From Moniliella sp. 'wahieum' (taxonomy: Eukaryota > Basidiomycota > Moniliellomycetes > Moniliellales > Moniliellaceae), in assembly GCA_003971905.1 (NCBI GenBank), contig RSEE01000136.1, positions 17,501 to 81,500 of the forward strand: a DNA stretch of 64,000 nt, written 5' to 3'. Under the pieces are notes generated by a model. It was not told the DNA's origin. It did not search any database and saw only the letters and a program-made list of their open reading frames with translations. A program made the position numbers and the translations under genes. Positions 34,941 through 47,883 of the stretch are shown piece by piece. Each line of letters starts with the position of its first letter. Position 1 is the stretch's first letter.

Positions 34941-36940
34941 GAAACGGAGCGTACCTTCTTTTGACTGTCCCGTTCATCTTTCCCGCGGGGGGGTGCGGAC
35001 CCTAGCGCATTGCTCTCTATGAGTGGCACTGAAGTCAATTTCCCGCTGCGACCACCGCCATTTCTCGTTCACCCTCAATCTAATTCAACGCAGGCGCCCG
35101 GATCCTGAGCATTCCGAACCGCTTGGCATCGGTGCGAAGGGTATAGAAAAAATTGATGAAGGTTGTGTTGGCCATCAGCCGTTGCGAACAAACGGGTCAG
35201 TGCGCAAGCGGTGAAATGGTTCGGTCCGATGTTCGTTGAGAATGACAGCTATTGTAACCAATGATCCAGAAACGATAGAGAGGGGCCACCAAGTGCCGAA
35301 GGAATGAACGCGAGAGACACAGAAAATCCTTTGTCATCCGTAAGCTTACCATGGAAAATGAGAGTAGATTCATCGCCTTACTATCTTGCTACAGTGCTTG
35401 GCTTTTGTCCGCTGCTTTTGCACATTCGAATGCTTGTCTCTCACGACGAATGAAAACGTCAACGTTGGTCCCATCTACGCATAGCGCAGAAGCGTTAAGA
35501 AAAGGGGGAATCCACCTCTGTTGACTTGGTGAATTTCTTCTGGTGTTCCTCGAACTTCGAAGCAGCCTGATGTGTCCCCCTTGGGGCCTCGTTCGATCCT
35601 CGATGGGTCACCTCTTGAACAAACGCTTGGAATTCGGCCAGCAACATACTACTAAAGTTGACGAGTGTGGTTCTCTATTTCGGCCGCTACTGTTTGCGTA
35701 AATGGGTAACATGCATTTCAGCACACAGTGGACTGCTTTCTCGAAAGGCACACAAAATCGGTTTCTTGCTTTGGGGGTGAGCGTGAGCTGCTCCACGTCC
35801 TCCAGCACCTCGCCCAAGCTATGCTCCAAGGCCAACAACATGTGGTCCTTATAAGCCTGGATTGGCACCGGGACCTGAGAGTTCGGCGTGCTGCCGATGC
35901 CAATTAGGAAATGCTCACACTCGGGACAAGATGGCTACGTTGGTTACTCGGCCCGTTCCTGCATCAACAGTTGTGCATGCATCCCGACCCTGTCATATCG
36001 GCCTCGGCCGATCCGCTGGATCCATCCTTGTTGTACCCAAGAAAGAGCGAAGAGGGACGTAGAACGTCACGCTGTCATCGGTGCCCGAGAGCGTGGCTCG
36101 CATTGGGCTCACCTCGCCGACCAACCATGCCTTGTACTGCGCTTCAAACTCGACCCGCTCACGCCAGGCCAGGACAAGCTCTTGCTGCCATGCCTTGGCT
36201 GACGGTTCACCGGACTGCCCACAGACCGGGTGAGGTGGGTGCGGTACTCGCGCGGCCAATTCCGGAGAGAGTGGGAGGGGATGGCGTGGGTGAGGAAGAT
36301 ACGAGGCCACGGTTATGGAAGCTGATTGCAAAGCGGGTGGGTGAGCCTGGAGGTAGGTGAGCTGGAGATAGGTGCAGGTAGTGGGGATCCTACCGTTATG
36401 CAATACTACACAATCCTTGTTGTGCGCTGGCTGGGTCGATCTGAGCGGCAAGGCCAATTGGCAATTGGAGTCAACTTTGAGGTCCCTCAACGCGCGGCAC
36501 TAACCTCAACTTATTGTTCCAGCCAATAAAATCATCGATAATCGCTAACCTCCAATCTACCAATGGGCGAGCTCCCCTGGATCCCTCCACTTCGCACCTC
36601 GCTCGGCTCGGACGTTACTAGTTACTACGTCTACGGCAGCTACACGGAAGGTACCGTCCAAGACGACTGAAGCAAGTTCGTTGACTCTGTTGGGTCCAAC
36701 GTCCCTAGGCTCACAGTGCCAAGGGTAACCGGTAACCCTTGGCAGAAAGTAGAGTAGGCGGCTCCGAGTAACCGAAATGACAAGCTAGGTAGCATAATAC
36801 ATCGCCAGAACCCTGCAGGGGTGGGGACGTTGCTATTTGCACATACTTCCCACAGGGAGAAGGGGGGGGGGGGGGGGGGCGAGACGGGGAGAACGGGTGT
36901 ATGGCGCGCGCGCGCCCCCTCCCCCACACCTCCCTGAGGT

Positions 36941-37440
36941 TCAACGGCGCTTCTTGCGTCCCTGGTTCATCTGAGCGGGCAACCAATCTGGGTCCACGTT
37001 TTCAGGAGAGGCGGTGTGTCGACAGCAGAGGAGATGGCTTGCTCTGCTGCTCCAGGTCGTGCGTAACCTCGTCGGCCGAGACGTCTTCACCAGCACGAAT
37101 GCGGGCGGCCAAGGCAGGTGAGATGCTGACCTTTTTGATTGGTTTGGAACCCCGGTGCACCACGTCCAAGGCCCGTGGTGGGTCGTAGGCACTGTGTAGG
37201 CAGACTTGGACTTCTTGCCCCGGCGCCGCTTGGGCTGGGCTGGCTTGCTCAGTACGCGGTAAAGCACCAGCCCCACAAAGCCCAACGCGCAGAGTGGGAG
37301 CGCCACCCAGGCACTGGTGAGGGGTTAGTGGCCTGTGCCTTGCTGTGGGGCCGTGAGGAGCGGTGAGAGAGCGGGGGACCTACAGAGAACGGTTTGTCCG
37401 ACGACATGAGTGCGGAGATGAAAGAAGGTGGTGGCTGCAT
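36941..37440 (-). CDS. Small single-pass membrane protein, unknown function
   Basis: I do not recognise the family. A short first exon (37440 to about 37384, MQPPPSFISALMSSDKPFS) ends at GTAGGT. A 60-70 base intron ends CTCACCAG near 37318. The next exon gives a hydrophobic segment VALPLCALGFVGLVLYRV and then a basic stop-transfer KPAQPKRRRGKKSKSAYTV. After a frame slip near 37170 it continues KPIKKVSISPALAARIRAGE and DVSADEVTHDLEQQSKPS. After another slip it ends DPDWLPAQMNQGRKKRR, a very basic C-terminus. The pieces are coherent, so this is probably one gene of about 130 residues, likely in the ER or nuclear envelope membrane given the basic tail. Exon 1 and exon 2 phases do not agree by one base. 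Confidence 0.45.
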
Positions 37441-40400
37441 TCGTGGAGCTTCGCACCGACGGGCGAGTGCGAGGTGGACGCATCACGTGATACTTGAAAT
37501 GTGAAAGTTGGGAGGAGCAAGCACGCGGTTGACAAGCAGTTTCAAATTTCACCTTTCACCGCGTCTCTACCTGACAGCACTCAGTCTGAAGAGTACTCTA
37601 TATCAGAGTGCGGCTCCAACTTCCGAGATTCGCGCTCGCCTCAAGCTTCCAGTCTGCCTTCAGGTGTACGAAGCGACGCAGAAAAGGCTCTGACCTAGAA
37701 CCACCTAGATTAAAGCAAACACGACCAGAGAACGTCCATAATCAAGTACCCAGATGAGCGAAGTATAGTCTTGTTGAAGGCGCAAGCTGTCCTCAGATCA
37801 CCACTACTGTCCATCTCCCAATCGCCGTCCGAAGTATTCATCTGATGGAGATAGGCAGAAGAGGGTGCTTGGGTTTCGCAGATCCAACGGCTATCGGTGC
37901 CACAGAAAAGAGATTAGGTAGCAGGAATGATCAGTTTTAACGCGTTTTTGGTTTGCCGCATATCTGCCGAGGTTGTCTAGTAGCGAGACGTGCGGGGGCT
38001 GAACCGTGTTGAGATCCAGAGTAGGCTGTTACAGTGCCGTTGTAGTGGAGAAGGCAGCCTGGATTACTAGTGATGGTAGGCTCACAACATCGGTGCGTGC
38101 ACCCTTCTAGATATGAGGACGCTGACCTATCGCGACCCGACCAGGACAGCCCTTTTTGGAATGGAAGACCTGGCTCGCACAGCAGCCAAACTTTGAGTTA
38201 GGTGTAAAACCCACGCCATGGTTGCTAGTGCGCTGTTGCTGTCGTCAAAAGGATACTGGACCTGCCAGTGGGACTCACTGAGCCACGTTGCAATGCGCAG
38301 CCTGCAGATGAGCATGAGTTTGGGCCTATCCTGATCCATCCGTCGCCGTGGCAACACAGTACCGGCAACATTATCTTGGCCCTGAAAGCACTGCTCTGCA
38401 TCGCCCCCTGGGGTATAAGCTGCCCATTCGAAGGTTCAGGAGTGGAATCGGGCGGTAACTGGGAGGATGTTGGGCACCCACCGGCTCTGAGCAATTAGCT
38501 GAGCAATATTGGCTGTGGAATAGCCTGAGCCATATCGGAGCCATAGTCGGAGCCATAGTCGGAGCCATAGTCGGAGCCATAGTCGGAGCCAATAGCGGAA
38601 CAAGAGACTGGGAGGAGTTGTGCGATCCAAACGGGAGGTGGATCTATCGTCACTTGCTTGACCACAAATCTCATCGTGCGCCCATGTGCACCCCCTCATC
38701 AGTAGGATGTTTGGGATAATGACCAAACGCAGCGACTGTGCACCAAGGGAGAGCGGGTTTTGGCCGCTGTGGCTGCTAACATATTGCTACTGCCCCCCCA
38801 ACGATTATCCTCTTCTTCTCTTTGTTGAGACGATGAAGAAGGCCAGTCCACATACCGATACAGCATCTCCCAAGCGTGTGCCAAAGTCGTTCACACCTTA
38901 GAGAGTTAGTTCGACTGTAGTCTGTCTGACCCCCCACGGAGAGATTTTAAGGTCTTCCTCGATTCGGCCTTCCACAGGGCAGACAAGTGACACAAGGACA
39001 ACATCGAAAGGAACTTCTTGCTGTCGCCCAGGGTCGATCGAACGTGCTCTACAGACTCTCAAGTCCCACAAGAACGCTTTTTCGAACCGTCCGATCCGAA
39101 CTATGCGAACCTCTCGGTCAGGATCATCACATGGAGCCGGACAAGGAAGCCACCTCCCGCGTCCTTCCCACATATACCACATCTCATAGATGTCATGGTC
39201 CCAGCGATGCATTCGGGAGCGAGAGGACCTTCATTTCATTCGGCCTATGTCCCCTTGCAACCTTCACATCTTCCCCACGCATCGTTCCTTCAAGATGAGA
39301 TGCATAGTAAGGGTCTGTGCCAGTTCGCACGCACGATGACACACAACCTGCAGGAGATGCAGCAATAAGTAACTCAATGCCACCTCTTTTTTGAGATGGG
39401 ATGGCCCTCAGCTTCTCTCTCAATATGACTCAGTACTTTTTTTCGTATTCGCCACGCATACTGCAGTTCGAGCATGCTCCGACAGTTGTATATATATATA
39501 TGGCGGGGGAGAGGCAAGCATCAGTCCGAGACTATATTCATAACATCCTTTTTCGTAGAAGAGATTAAGCTGCGTAAGGCTGGGAACGAAGAAACTGCGC
39601 TTAATCGCATCCCTCATCTGTGACGCGCGTGTGCTGCTTGAGTTTTTTCGTCACAACTGTCATATGATTGTGCTGGGCACCTCTCTGCTCCATAGAGGCC
39701 CCACACTGTCAGCACTAGTCAATGTCTCTGCTCAAAGCGGGACAAACACTGTAAAGCTGTGCAGGCCAGTGACTATTTGCTCCATGTGGCACCGATGGCC
39801 TGGGTAGGGTCGTGTTTGAGGGGTAAAGAAAAAAAAAAAGAGAATCCCGAAGAGAAAACCAGTATTACTTGGCGAAATCGATAGAAACCCCCCACATCCC
39901 CACGCAAATTAAATATACCCGCACTTTGAAAGTTTCCTCGCAGCCCAAGGCGCGGGTTGCAGCGTCGCTGGACAGCTGGCGAGGCTGACACACTGCGCCA
40001 CCACGCACTGGGCAGCCTTCAGACTAGCAACGATAGGCATAGTCAGTATATGTCTCACTTGTACTGTCACTTGTCACTTGGCTGCCACTACTTAGTATGT
40101 TGCGCCCACCATTGGCAGCTTTTCGCCACCCATAATCCATTCGGGCTGCCCTGAGCGCCTGCTGGCTTGAGCACACGCGCGACACTCGCCCCACCGGGCG
40201 TCGTGTGTCGTGGGATGCATGACATGTGACATCCGCCGCGTGCACCTTCTGTCGTCGCGTTGGGGAAGACTGCTGGGCGCGAGTGCAGACGTACCCTCTC
40301 AGGTGCGTACAGCCGGAAGTGCAAAAACACCCCGCCGCAATCACAATAGTAGTTACTACATCGGGCCTTTTGTTCCTACATGTATAGCCGCACGGACTGT

Positions 40401-40942
40401 GACACCGTGCGAGCCGACAAGCGTCGAGAAGAGGATGCACTCGTCGAGGTGCACGAGAGTGCGCGAGCAGTAGAGCGCAGTGCGCATGGTCGTGCACAGA
40501 GCACAGTGTTGGCCTCCTCAGCCGGTCGAGCTGCTCTGTCTCTCTAAATCGATCCAAACCCCCAGGCCCAACGCCGCCTCGGGGCCACGGAGGCTGTGTT
40601 GTCCCTCTCGCTGGCTGGGCAGAGGCGAACGGATGGATGATGCATGGGAGCCGTAGGCCGCGTTGGGCTCTTCTGGCTTGCCTCTGCACTAGTCCGCACC
40701 AAACGTAGAAGCTTATTCGCCGTGGTATATGCGCGAATTTGCCTTAGTCCATAAGCAAGAGAGCAGCCAGGCCGCCCAAATTGGCGCAGAGTCAGTTCAG
40801 TGCCTGCCTCGCCACCATCCACCCCCCCTACCCCCTAATCTCCCCGCCACCACCTCCTCATTGACCGCCACCACCACTCATCCACTCCCGCCACCGCCTC
40901 ATCCACTCCTGCTACCGCCACCTCCACCCCCCGAACCCCACG
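37441..40942. other. Intergenic, no recognised gene
   Basis: Only short open frames occur. The longest plausible one is 39018-39368 (plus, 116 codons, ending LCQFARTMTHNLQEMQQ), without a family match. A 12-bp tandem repeat lies at 38528-38595, GGATGCATGACATGTGACATC at about 40212, and an AT-rich TATATATATA at 39491. The 100 bases before 40943 are CCACC-rich and form the leader of the next gene. Confidence 0.5.
38528..38595 (+). repeat. 12-bp tandem repeat CGGAGCCATAGT
   Basis: Five to six units of CGGAGCCATAGT, the first reading CATAT and the last CAATAG. It is in frame on minus (MAPT)n, but this is probably non-coding. Confidence 0.9.
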
Positions 40943-43900
40943 ATGCCTCCATTGGCAGCCGGCACAGCGTGGGGCCCGCATCCACGCTCACACACTGCCA
41001 ATGTTCTCTCGCACGTGCTCCTCCTGGTTGTTCTCGGCGTTGGATGCACCACCTGGTGTTTTGTGCTGCGCTTCTTCCTCTATCACCTCTGGTTCCCCGT
41101 TGGCTGGCTGGACAGCCTTCTCTTTCTCATGTTCTGGCGCCCCCCTCGCTTTCCTACAGGACCTCGTCGTTGTCTTACCTGATCTGGCGCGTAAGGAAGG
41201 GGCGTTCCTTTGCAACGTGCTCGAGCGCTTCTATCATATTGCGCTGTTGGGTTGGCTGATGCGGCTTATCACGGCATTCGCCGAGTGCCGCAGCGAAGAA
41301 GACCACGAACAAGACACCCACCGCACCTTGACACACCCCAGGCACCCCTGGGCGCTTCCCGGGCCAAATCCCTCTTTGTCTACTATTAGTATGTCCAGCT
41401 TGCACCTCTCCCCCCTACCTCCCGTCTCTGACCTCAGCTCGAATCCTACAGGCAATGATTCCACCTCCAGGCCGCCTAGCCCTGCTTTCCCTTTGACCGG
41501 TGCGATTGTACCCCCGACGCCTCCATCCATGTATGCAATGCTTCTTCCCTCCCACCGGACCAGGACTGGACCATGCCCCCAACACCACCTCCGATGATGG
41601 AAGTACGCGATGGTCCTGCTGCTGCTACGGTGCGGCACAGTGTTCCACCTTGGTCGAGTCCAAGTGACGAAGGTGCGAACAAGGCCATCCGTCGGATGGA
41701 TCGGGGTGTGTCTCCGCCTCCCCCTCCCGCATATTCCCAGGCCACGGCCGCGTCCCATAGGACTGTGGGGCGGAGCGAGACATCTCCCTCTCCCCCTCGT
41801 CCCCGCATTCGTCGGGTCGTGATTTACCGTCTTCCACCGCGACGGACGGGCCCTACCCCTCGGCCCGTGGGGCCAATTGTTTCTCTGACCCCTCGCGCGC
41901 TTAGTCCAACCGTGTCCCCTACACTTTCGTCCGTCATGCGAGCGAGTCTCTCTCACCTCGTCTGATCGGTGGAAATGCGGCTCCAGCCCCGTGGCCGGAG
42001 GAGCGGAGTGAGTCTCCTCACCCTCCCGCACGCAGTCGGAGCGTGTCCCCTATGCTTTGCCCCCCCTTGGCTCTCACACCTCGTTGGGGTACTCCAAGCC
42101 CGACCCCTTCCCCTCTTGTGACGGATGAAAGTGGTCCTCTTGGCTCAAATGACCCAAGTGCGGCCCTTTCTCCTCGTCCGTCGGATGCGAGCCGGTCGCC
42201 TTCACCTGTCCCACGTGGCAGGAGCCTGGTTCGTACACCTCGTCGGAGGGTGAATTCGAGTGGGTCAACCACCCCTCGTCCGTACAGGAGCGCCGCCCCG
42301 TCCCCTGGTTCGCGTGGTCGGAGCATGCCCTCCTCCCCTCGCTCTTTGGATTCGAGTGTGTTTTCACCTCGTCCATACGATCGGAGTGCTGCCCCGTCCC
42401 CGCGTCTGGAGAGTCCCGCTCGCTCACCTTCTCCTGGTCTGTTTGGCCGGGCCCTGGCCCCCTCCCCTCGTTCCGTGGATTCGAGGGTGTGTTCACCTCG
42501 TCCATACGATCGGAGTGCTGCCCCGTCCCGTCGCGTCTGGAGAGTCCGAACGGATCAATTCACCTGGTCTGTTTGGCCGGAGCATGGCCCCCTGCCCTCG
42601 TTCCGTGGATTCGAGAGTGTTTTCACCTCGTCCGACGAGTCCGACCGGTCAACTTCACCTGTCTCCCTGACCAGCAGGTGGAGCCTGCCCCCTACTACTA
42701 CGGCTCTGGGCGTACAGAGTGCCGAACGCTCTCCAGATGGCCCCCTAGCGAATGAGGTAGACCGATTGTCCGTGCTGAAGACGCAATTGCCAAAGGGGCC
42801 CTCCTACCCCAACCCATCCTGGACCAGGAGTCAATTGCGGTCGCGGATGCAACTGCTGGTGCTCCTGCCGCCACAGTCGTTCCGGAACCAGCATTCGTCC
42901 CACCCGAGCTTGATGTCGCCCCGGACCACAGCGTCCCCGCGCACAACACTTTCGTTCCGGAGCCAATGTGGTCCTCAGAGGCTGGCGCGGTACCAGACCC
43001 CTCCACAATGATGCCTCCTTCCCAGCCATCTCGAGGCCAAGCTGCGTACAGCCATCGCGATTGGCATCCAGGAGGGAATCAAGGCGGGAATTACAGCTGT
43101 CCTAACGGAAGCGTACATGCTGGAGTGATTGAGGGGATCCAAATCGGTTTCACCTCTGCTTCCGAGTTCACCAACAACCAGGAGGCTGCCCACATTCCAC
43201 CAACAGACGAGCTCACCAACCTGCAACCTCCCGTCATTCCCGACGGTGAGATTGGGGCCCTAGCCCAAGTTGATGGCGAACAAGAACAAACGGTCAACAC
43301 CTCCAGTCTCTTCGAGGAGGCGCCAAAGCTGGGGTTGAGTTCGTGCACCAACCGGATGTCAAATCTCTCGCTGAGCCAACCGTCGAGCATCCTCCTGTCA
43401 CTCCCGACGCAGAGTTGATTCCTACCCATCAAGATGCTGTTGATCAAGGGCTGGTAACGGTAAATGCCTCCTTGCCGGTGGAGGAGTGTGCCACCACGGA
43501 AATTGGGGTCGCTCACGAATCGGAAGCCAACATCGCTCTCGCTGAGCCATCCAGCCAGCAGCTTCCTGTCATCCCTGACGGAGGGAACTTGACCCTCCCC
43601 CAAGATGATGGTAACAAGCACTAGCGATTGCAAATGCTTCTAGCAACGTCGGGGAGTCCGCCGCCGCCGACCCTGAGCTCGCCCACCACCATGATGCCAG
43701 CATCGGTCCCAGTGAGCCAGCCATCGAGCAGCCTCCTGTCATCCGTGACCCCATCAGGTACGTCTTGATTTCCCGTCACGATGCTGGTGAACAAGGACTA
43801 CTGTATCTACCTCAAGTGCTTTCCTGTATGGCACCGCCGCTGAATTTGAGCTTGCCCTGCAACGGATGCCAACGCGCCATCTCCAAGCGACCTCATCCAG

Positions 43901-46900
43901 AAGCCTCCCGTCATCCCCGACGGTGAGATCGTTGCTCCGCCTCAAGTTGATGACGAACAAGCTCAAACAGTCAACCCCTTCGGTCTCTTCGAGAGGGTGT
44001 CAACGCTGGGGTTGAGTTGGGGCACCAAGCGACGGATTTCAACATCGCTCTCGCTGATCCAACCGTCGAGCAGCCTTTTATCATCCCCGACGAAGGGTTC
44101 GTTCCCTTCTCCCAAGATGAATTTGAACAAGCGCTGGAAAGTCTAAATGCCCTCTTCCCCGTCGAGGAGTGTACCACCACTGGAGTTGAGCTCGCCCACG
44201 AATCGGATGTCAACATCGCTCTCTCTGAGCCAGCCATCCAGCAGCCTCCTGTCATTGACGACCCCATCAGGTACGTCCCGATTTCCCCCCACGATGCTGG
44301 CGAACAAAGACTAACTCTATTTTCCTCAAGTGCTTTCCTGTATGGCACCACCTCTGAATGTGAGCTTGCCCTCCAACAGGATGCCAGCCCGTCCTCTCCA
44401 AGCGACCCCATCCAGCAGCTTCCCGTTATCCCCGAGGAAGAGGTCGTGGATCCGCCCCAAGTTGATGGTGAACAAGCGCAAACAGTCAACCCCATCAGTC
44501 TCTTAGAGGAGGGTGTCAACGCTGAAGTTGGGCTCGTACACCAACCTGATGTCAACACCGCTTCCACTGAGCCAACGGTCGAACAGCCTTCTGCCACTCC
44601 CGATGGAGAGTTGATTCCTAGTAGCCAGAAAGATGGTGTTGAACAAGCGCCGGTGACTTCAAATTCCCTCAGCCCTACCAAGGAGTGCGCCGAATCGGAA
44701 GAAGAGCTCGCCCACCACCACGATGCCAGCATCGCTCCCACTGAACCAGCCATCGAGCAGTCTCTGGTTATCCCCGACGGAGGGAACGTGTCCCTATCCC
44801 AAGATGATGGTGAGCAAGCGCCGGTGACCGTAATCACCCCCAGCCCCATCGAGGAGTGCGCCACCGCTGAAATTGAGCTCGTGCAACGCCTATCGGATCT
44901 CAAGCTTGCTTCCACGGAGCCCCCTGTCGAGCAGCCTCTTTTCTTCCCTGACGTCGACCCCACGGATCCAACTGTCGAGCTGCCTTTTCTTTTCTTCCCT
45001 GACGTCGATTCCACGGAGCCAACTGTTGAGCTGCCTCTTTTTTCTTCCCTCCCGCCAGGTACGTCCCGATTTCCCCCCAAGATGATGATGAACAAAAGCA
45101 CTAACTATATCTTCTGCCTACAGTCCCATCGAGGAGTGGGCCACCACGGAAGTTGAGTTTGCCAACCACCAGAATGCCAGCACCGCTCTCGCTCAGCCAA
45201 CCATCAACTGGCAGCCTCCTGTCATCCCCAACGAAGGGTTCGTTCCTAACCCCAAGATGATGGCGAGCAAGTGCTAGCAACTGCGAATGCCTTCGTTCCC
45301 CTCGAGGACCGCGATGAAGAAATGGGCTGCGAACCTGAAGAGGCGGATGATAACGATGAGCCAATGAGCTGCGAATCACCTTCTGTCGAGGAAAATCGCG
45401 ATGAGCCAATCGTGTGCGATACACCTTCAGAAGTGCCAACCGCAGGGGTTTACCGCCCCATCTCAAGATGTCGAGATAGGGGTGGTTACTGCCCCAACCC
45501 AAGATGTCGAGATGGTGGCTGATGTTGACGGTGTCAGTCATGCTCCGATGGCATTTTCAGCAGCCCGTACGCTGGTCAGGAGAAACAGGGGTCATGGGCA
45601 TCAGCCGTGGCACAGCTTAATCCGGACCAACAACGTTCCGCCACCGAATTCTTTGCGTCTTTCAGTGGTGGGGCCGCTCAGACCGCTTCTGGTGGCACGG
45701 CATTCGCGCTCACTGGTCCATTTCAGCATCCAACTAATACTTGCATTGTGCCAAAAACACCTGACCCACCTACGCTACTTCCCAACGGATGGGGATCCAA
45801 TGCTACTGTTCCTTCGCACTCTTCGTGGGCGCCAATCCAGGTGACTCCTTCGCGAGCCAACAGCCAAACACAACGCACGCGCCGCCCTCTGCATTCGGGG
45901 TTCTTGCCGGAGTACGACGCAGCAACATCATTCGTCTGGCACTATTTTCCAGCCTGCTCAGGGCCGTCCGGGTCCCACCAATGGGTTTGCGAGTTACGCT
46001 ACTGGCCCATTCAAGACTGGTTGGACCACAACCAACCAAAACCAGCCAGTTTCCCAGCAGTTTCCCTCTGCCTATGTCCCACCCGACAACGACGATTCAG
46101 GTGGCAATGCACCCGTTTGGGATCACACCCCGGCTCAGCCTACTGTTCAGCCTATGGAGGTTCAACCAATGGATCAGCCGATGGATCAGCCTATGGCTCA
46201 GCATATGGCTCAGCCGATGGTTCGGCCAATGGCCCCGCCGATGGATCAACCCATGACTCGGTCAATGGCCCAGCCTATTCCTCAGCGCCCATATGTTGTG
46301 AGCAAAGAACCAGTGGGAACCTCCACAGCCGCCCCGTTGAAGTCCGCTTTCACTTCGGAAGCATTTGCTTCTAGGCAGCCACCCCCAAGTGGCAATACAG
46401 TGCAAGGTTCCCATGGCCAAAATGTTGCCTATACTGGTGTCGGAACAACGGTTACGGATGGGCCAGCACAGGCGGTCCAACCTCCGAAAATCATCTGCAG
46501 GCTGCTCCGCGACCCAATGAGGCTCCGCGACCCAACGAGGCTCCGCGTGCCAACGAGGCTCCGCGTCCTAATTGGTTGCCACCAGGCGCTCGCATCCAAG
46601 GCGTACCTTCTGCTCCTAGCTCCAAGCTGGCTGGGGCGCGATCCCTGGCTTTTATTCCTAAAAGGCCTGTCCGGAATCGCGCCACGCCTGGTCCGCTTCC
46701 GCGGGTCCAACAAGGGCCCTCGACCGAATCTGTGGTCCCTATCACTGGCCTGCCCCGGCCTGCCTCGGCCTCCACTCCGGCCCTGGAGCAGCCTACGTTG
46801 GGTCTCGACAGGGAACAGCTCCCGCCGAGCCTCACCACGGTTCAACCAGCAGATGTCGCAACCGCAAAGTGCTGTAACGGATCGTTCTTGTGACTTGTCA

Positions 46901-47883
46901 TCTCTTTCTGCTCAAACTTCCACTGCGGCATCTCTTTCTGTTGCTCAAACTTTCACTGCGCGGCGTCTAGTACCCCCTGTTTATGTGGGAAGCGCAAGGA
47001 ACCTTCTTCTGATCCATCTCCATGGGATGATGATGGAGATGATGATTCTGGAGATGAATCCAATCGTGGTTCGAGGCACAAGGTTGCTCGCACCGGGGAC
47101 TATGAAGCTGATGGCCATTCCAGTGATCCATCACCACTTGGTAATCAAACCTGTGGTCTATGTGGGAAGCGCAAGGAACCTTCCTCCGATCCATCTCCTC
47201 GGATGAAGACTGGGATGGTAATTCGGGAGTTGAATCCCGTCGCGGTTCGAGGCACAAGGTCGCTCGCACTGAGGACGATGACACTGATGGCCATTCCAGC
47301 GAGCCCTCCACATTTTCCGTCCTTCCCACTTCGGTAACATCACACCCGCCAGTAACTATTCCAAGGGAGATGCGTTACCACCACCATGGACTTGGGAGGA
47401 TTATATCGTCGATGGTGCCCTCTGGGACTCGGAGCCTGGCGATGATGCTCCCTGCGAGCTTCCTGATTTTACCATCCCATCAAGCATTACGACCGCTGGT
47501 GATCGTGGGAAGGGGAAATCCCCTCTTAGGGGCCATATCCTGGGGAAGATGAGGCCGATGGTCCTCCGGGTGACCCAGCAGACTTTGCCGTACCAACCAC
47601 TCCGGCCGCTGGTGCTCGTTGGAAAGGGAAGGCCCCTTTGAGGGGACCATGTCCTTGGGAAGATGATGCTGATGCGGCCGGGTCCGGCGTACCGATCACT
47701 TCAGATGATGACGATGGTTGGGAGCAGGCCCCTTGTTCCATCCCAAATCCATTGGACTACGATGCCGAAGGTCTTCTATGGTGGCACCCCCGAGGAGTTC
47801 CCGGACGACCTATGCCGGCTTCTGTTTGGCGAGGGGACGTGGGTTGTTCTTACTGGGTGCCGTCTGATCCGGACGAACAGTAA
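40943..47883 (+). CDS. Very long tandem-repeat protein with N-terminal membrane segment
   Basis: The family is unknown. The start at 40943 ends a CCACC-rich leader. The head holds a long hydrophobic region (HVLLLVVLGVGCTTWCFVL and FPVGWLDSLLFLMFW), so the N-terminus is membrane-inserted. The rest is low-complexity repeats in successive blocks. The first (42240-42640) is SPRSVDSRVFSPRPYDRSAA-type with a period of 43 residues. The second (43226-45240) is a 57-residue unit (EPTVEQPPVIPDGE...QDDGEQ...PVEEC...ELAH) repeated about 12 times. The third (46165-46285) is PMDQ/PMAQ tetrapeptides. The fourth (46505-46575) is EAPRPN hexapeptides. Doubled CGKRKEPSSDPSP blocks (46980, 47157) and KGKxPLRGP blocks follow, with an acidic end at 47883. 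Frame slips are frequent, so joining it into one gene is inference from the continuous repeat style. Possible introns lie at 43758-43816, 44271-44330 and 45059-45123. Confidence 0.55.
42276..42640 (+). repeat. 129-bp coding tandem repeat (SPRP/DRSAAPS)
   Basis: CACCTCGTCCATACGATCGG occurs at about 42366 and 42495, with diverged copies near 42272 and 42624. The encoded Ser/Pro/Arg-rich unit is about 43 residues. Confidence 0.8.
43226..45240 (+). repeat. 171-bp coding tandem repeat, about 12 units
   Basis: The landmark CCTCCCGTCATCCCCGACG and its variants recur at about 43226, 43388, 43561, 43728, 43903, 44072, 44244, 44417, 44585, 44757, 44930 and 45216. Spacing is 162-175 bases except for the last. 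Unit subtypes (GEI/EVV..QVDGEQAQTVN, ELIP, GGN, DPIRYV) recur in order, which implies higher-order duplication of blocks of three to four units. Confidence 0.9.
46160..46285 (+). repeat. 12-bp coding repeat (PMDQ/PMAQ)
   Basis: CCAATGGATCAG-type units, ten to eleven in a row, encode MDQP, MAQP, MVRP and MAPP tetrapeptides. Confidence 0.9.
46500..46575 (+). repeat. 18-bp coding repeat (EAPRPN)
   Basis: GAGGCTCCGCGACCCAAC-type units occur four times, encoding APRPNE and APRANE. Confidence 0.9.

Larger units (their letters stand above)
31557..36940. other. Long region without a recognised gene; many short repeats
   Basis: This is the upstream flank of the GH79 gene and beyond. Islands of 7-bp words occur at 31942-31966, 32010-32060, 32900-33120, 33190-33265, 33800-33845 and 34029-34100. 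Plus open frames at 33378-33806 and 34200-34841 have no family match. The latter overlaps a CT-rich leader ending in GACCGCCATGTCAC at 34367-34380, which could be a real start. On minus, 35608-35868 (YKDHMLLALEHSLGEVLEDV) and 35993-36490 (KAWQQELVLAWRERVEFEAQ) look like real protein pieces from one or two broken or mis-sequenced genes, but I cannot name them. A run of G lies at 36862-36880. Confidence 0.45.

Noticed and set aside
43971-45101. A 376-codon open frame on the minus strand
   Set aside because: It is antisense to the 57-residue repeat units. It stays open because of the repeated codon pattern, and its own translation repeats with the same period.
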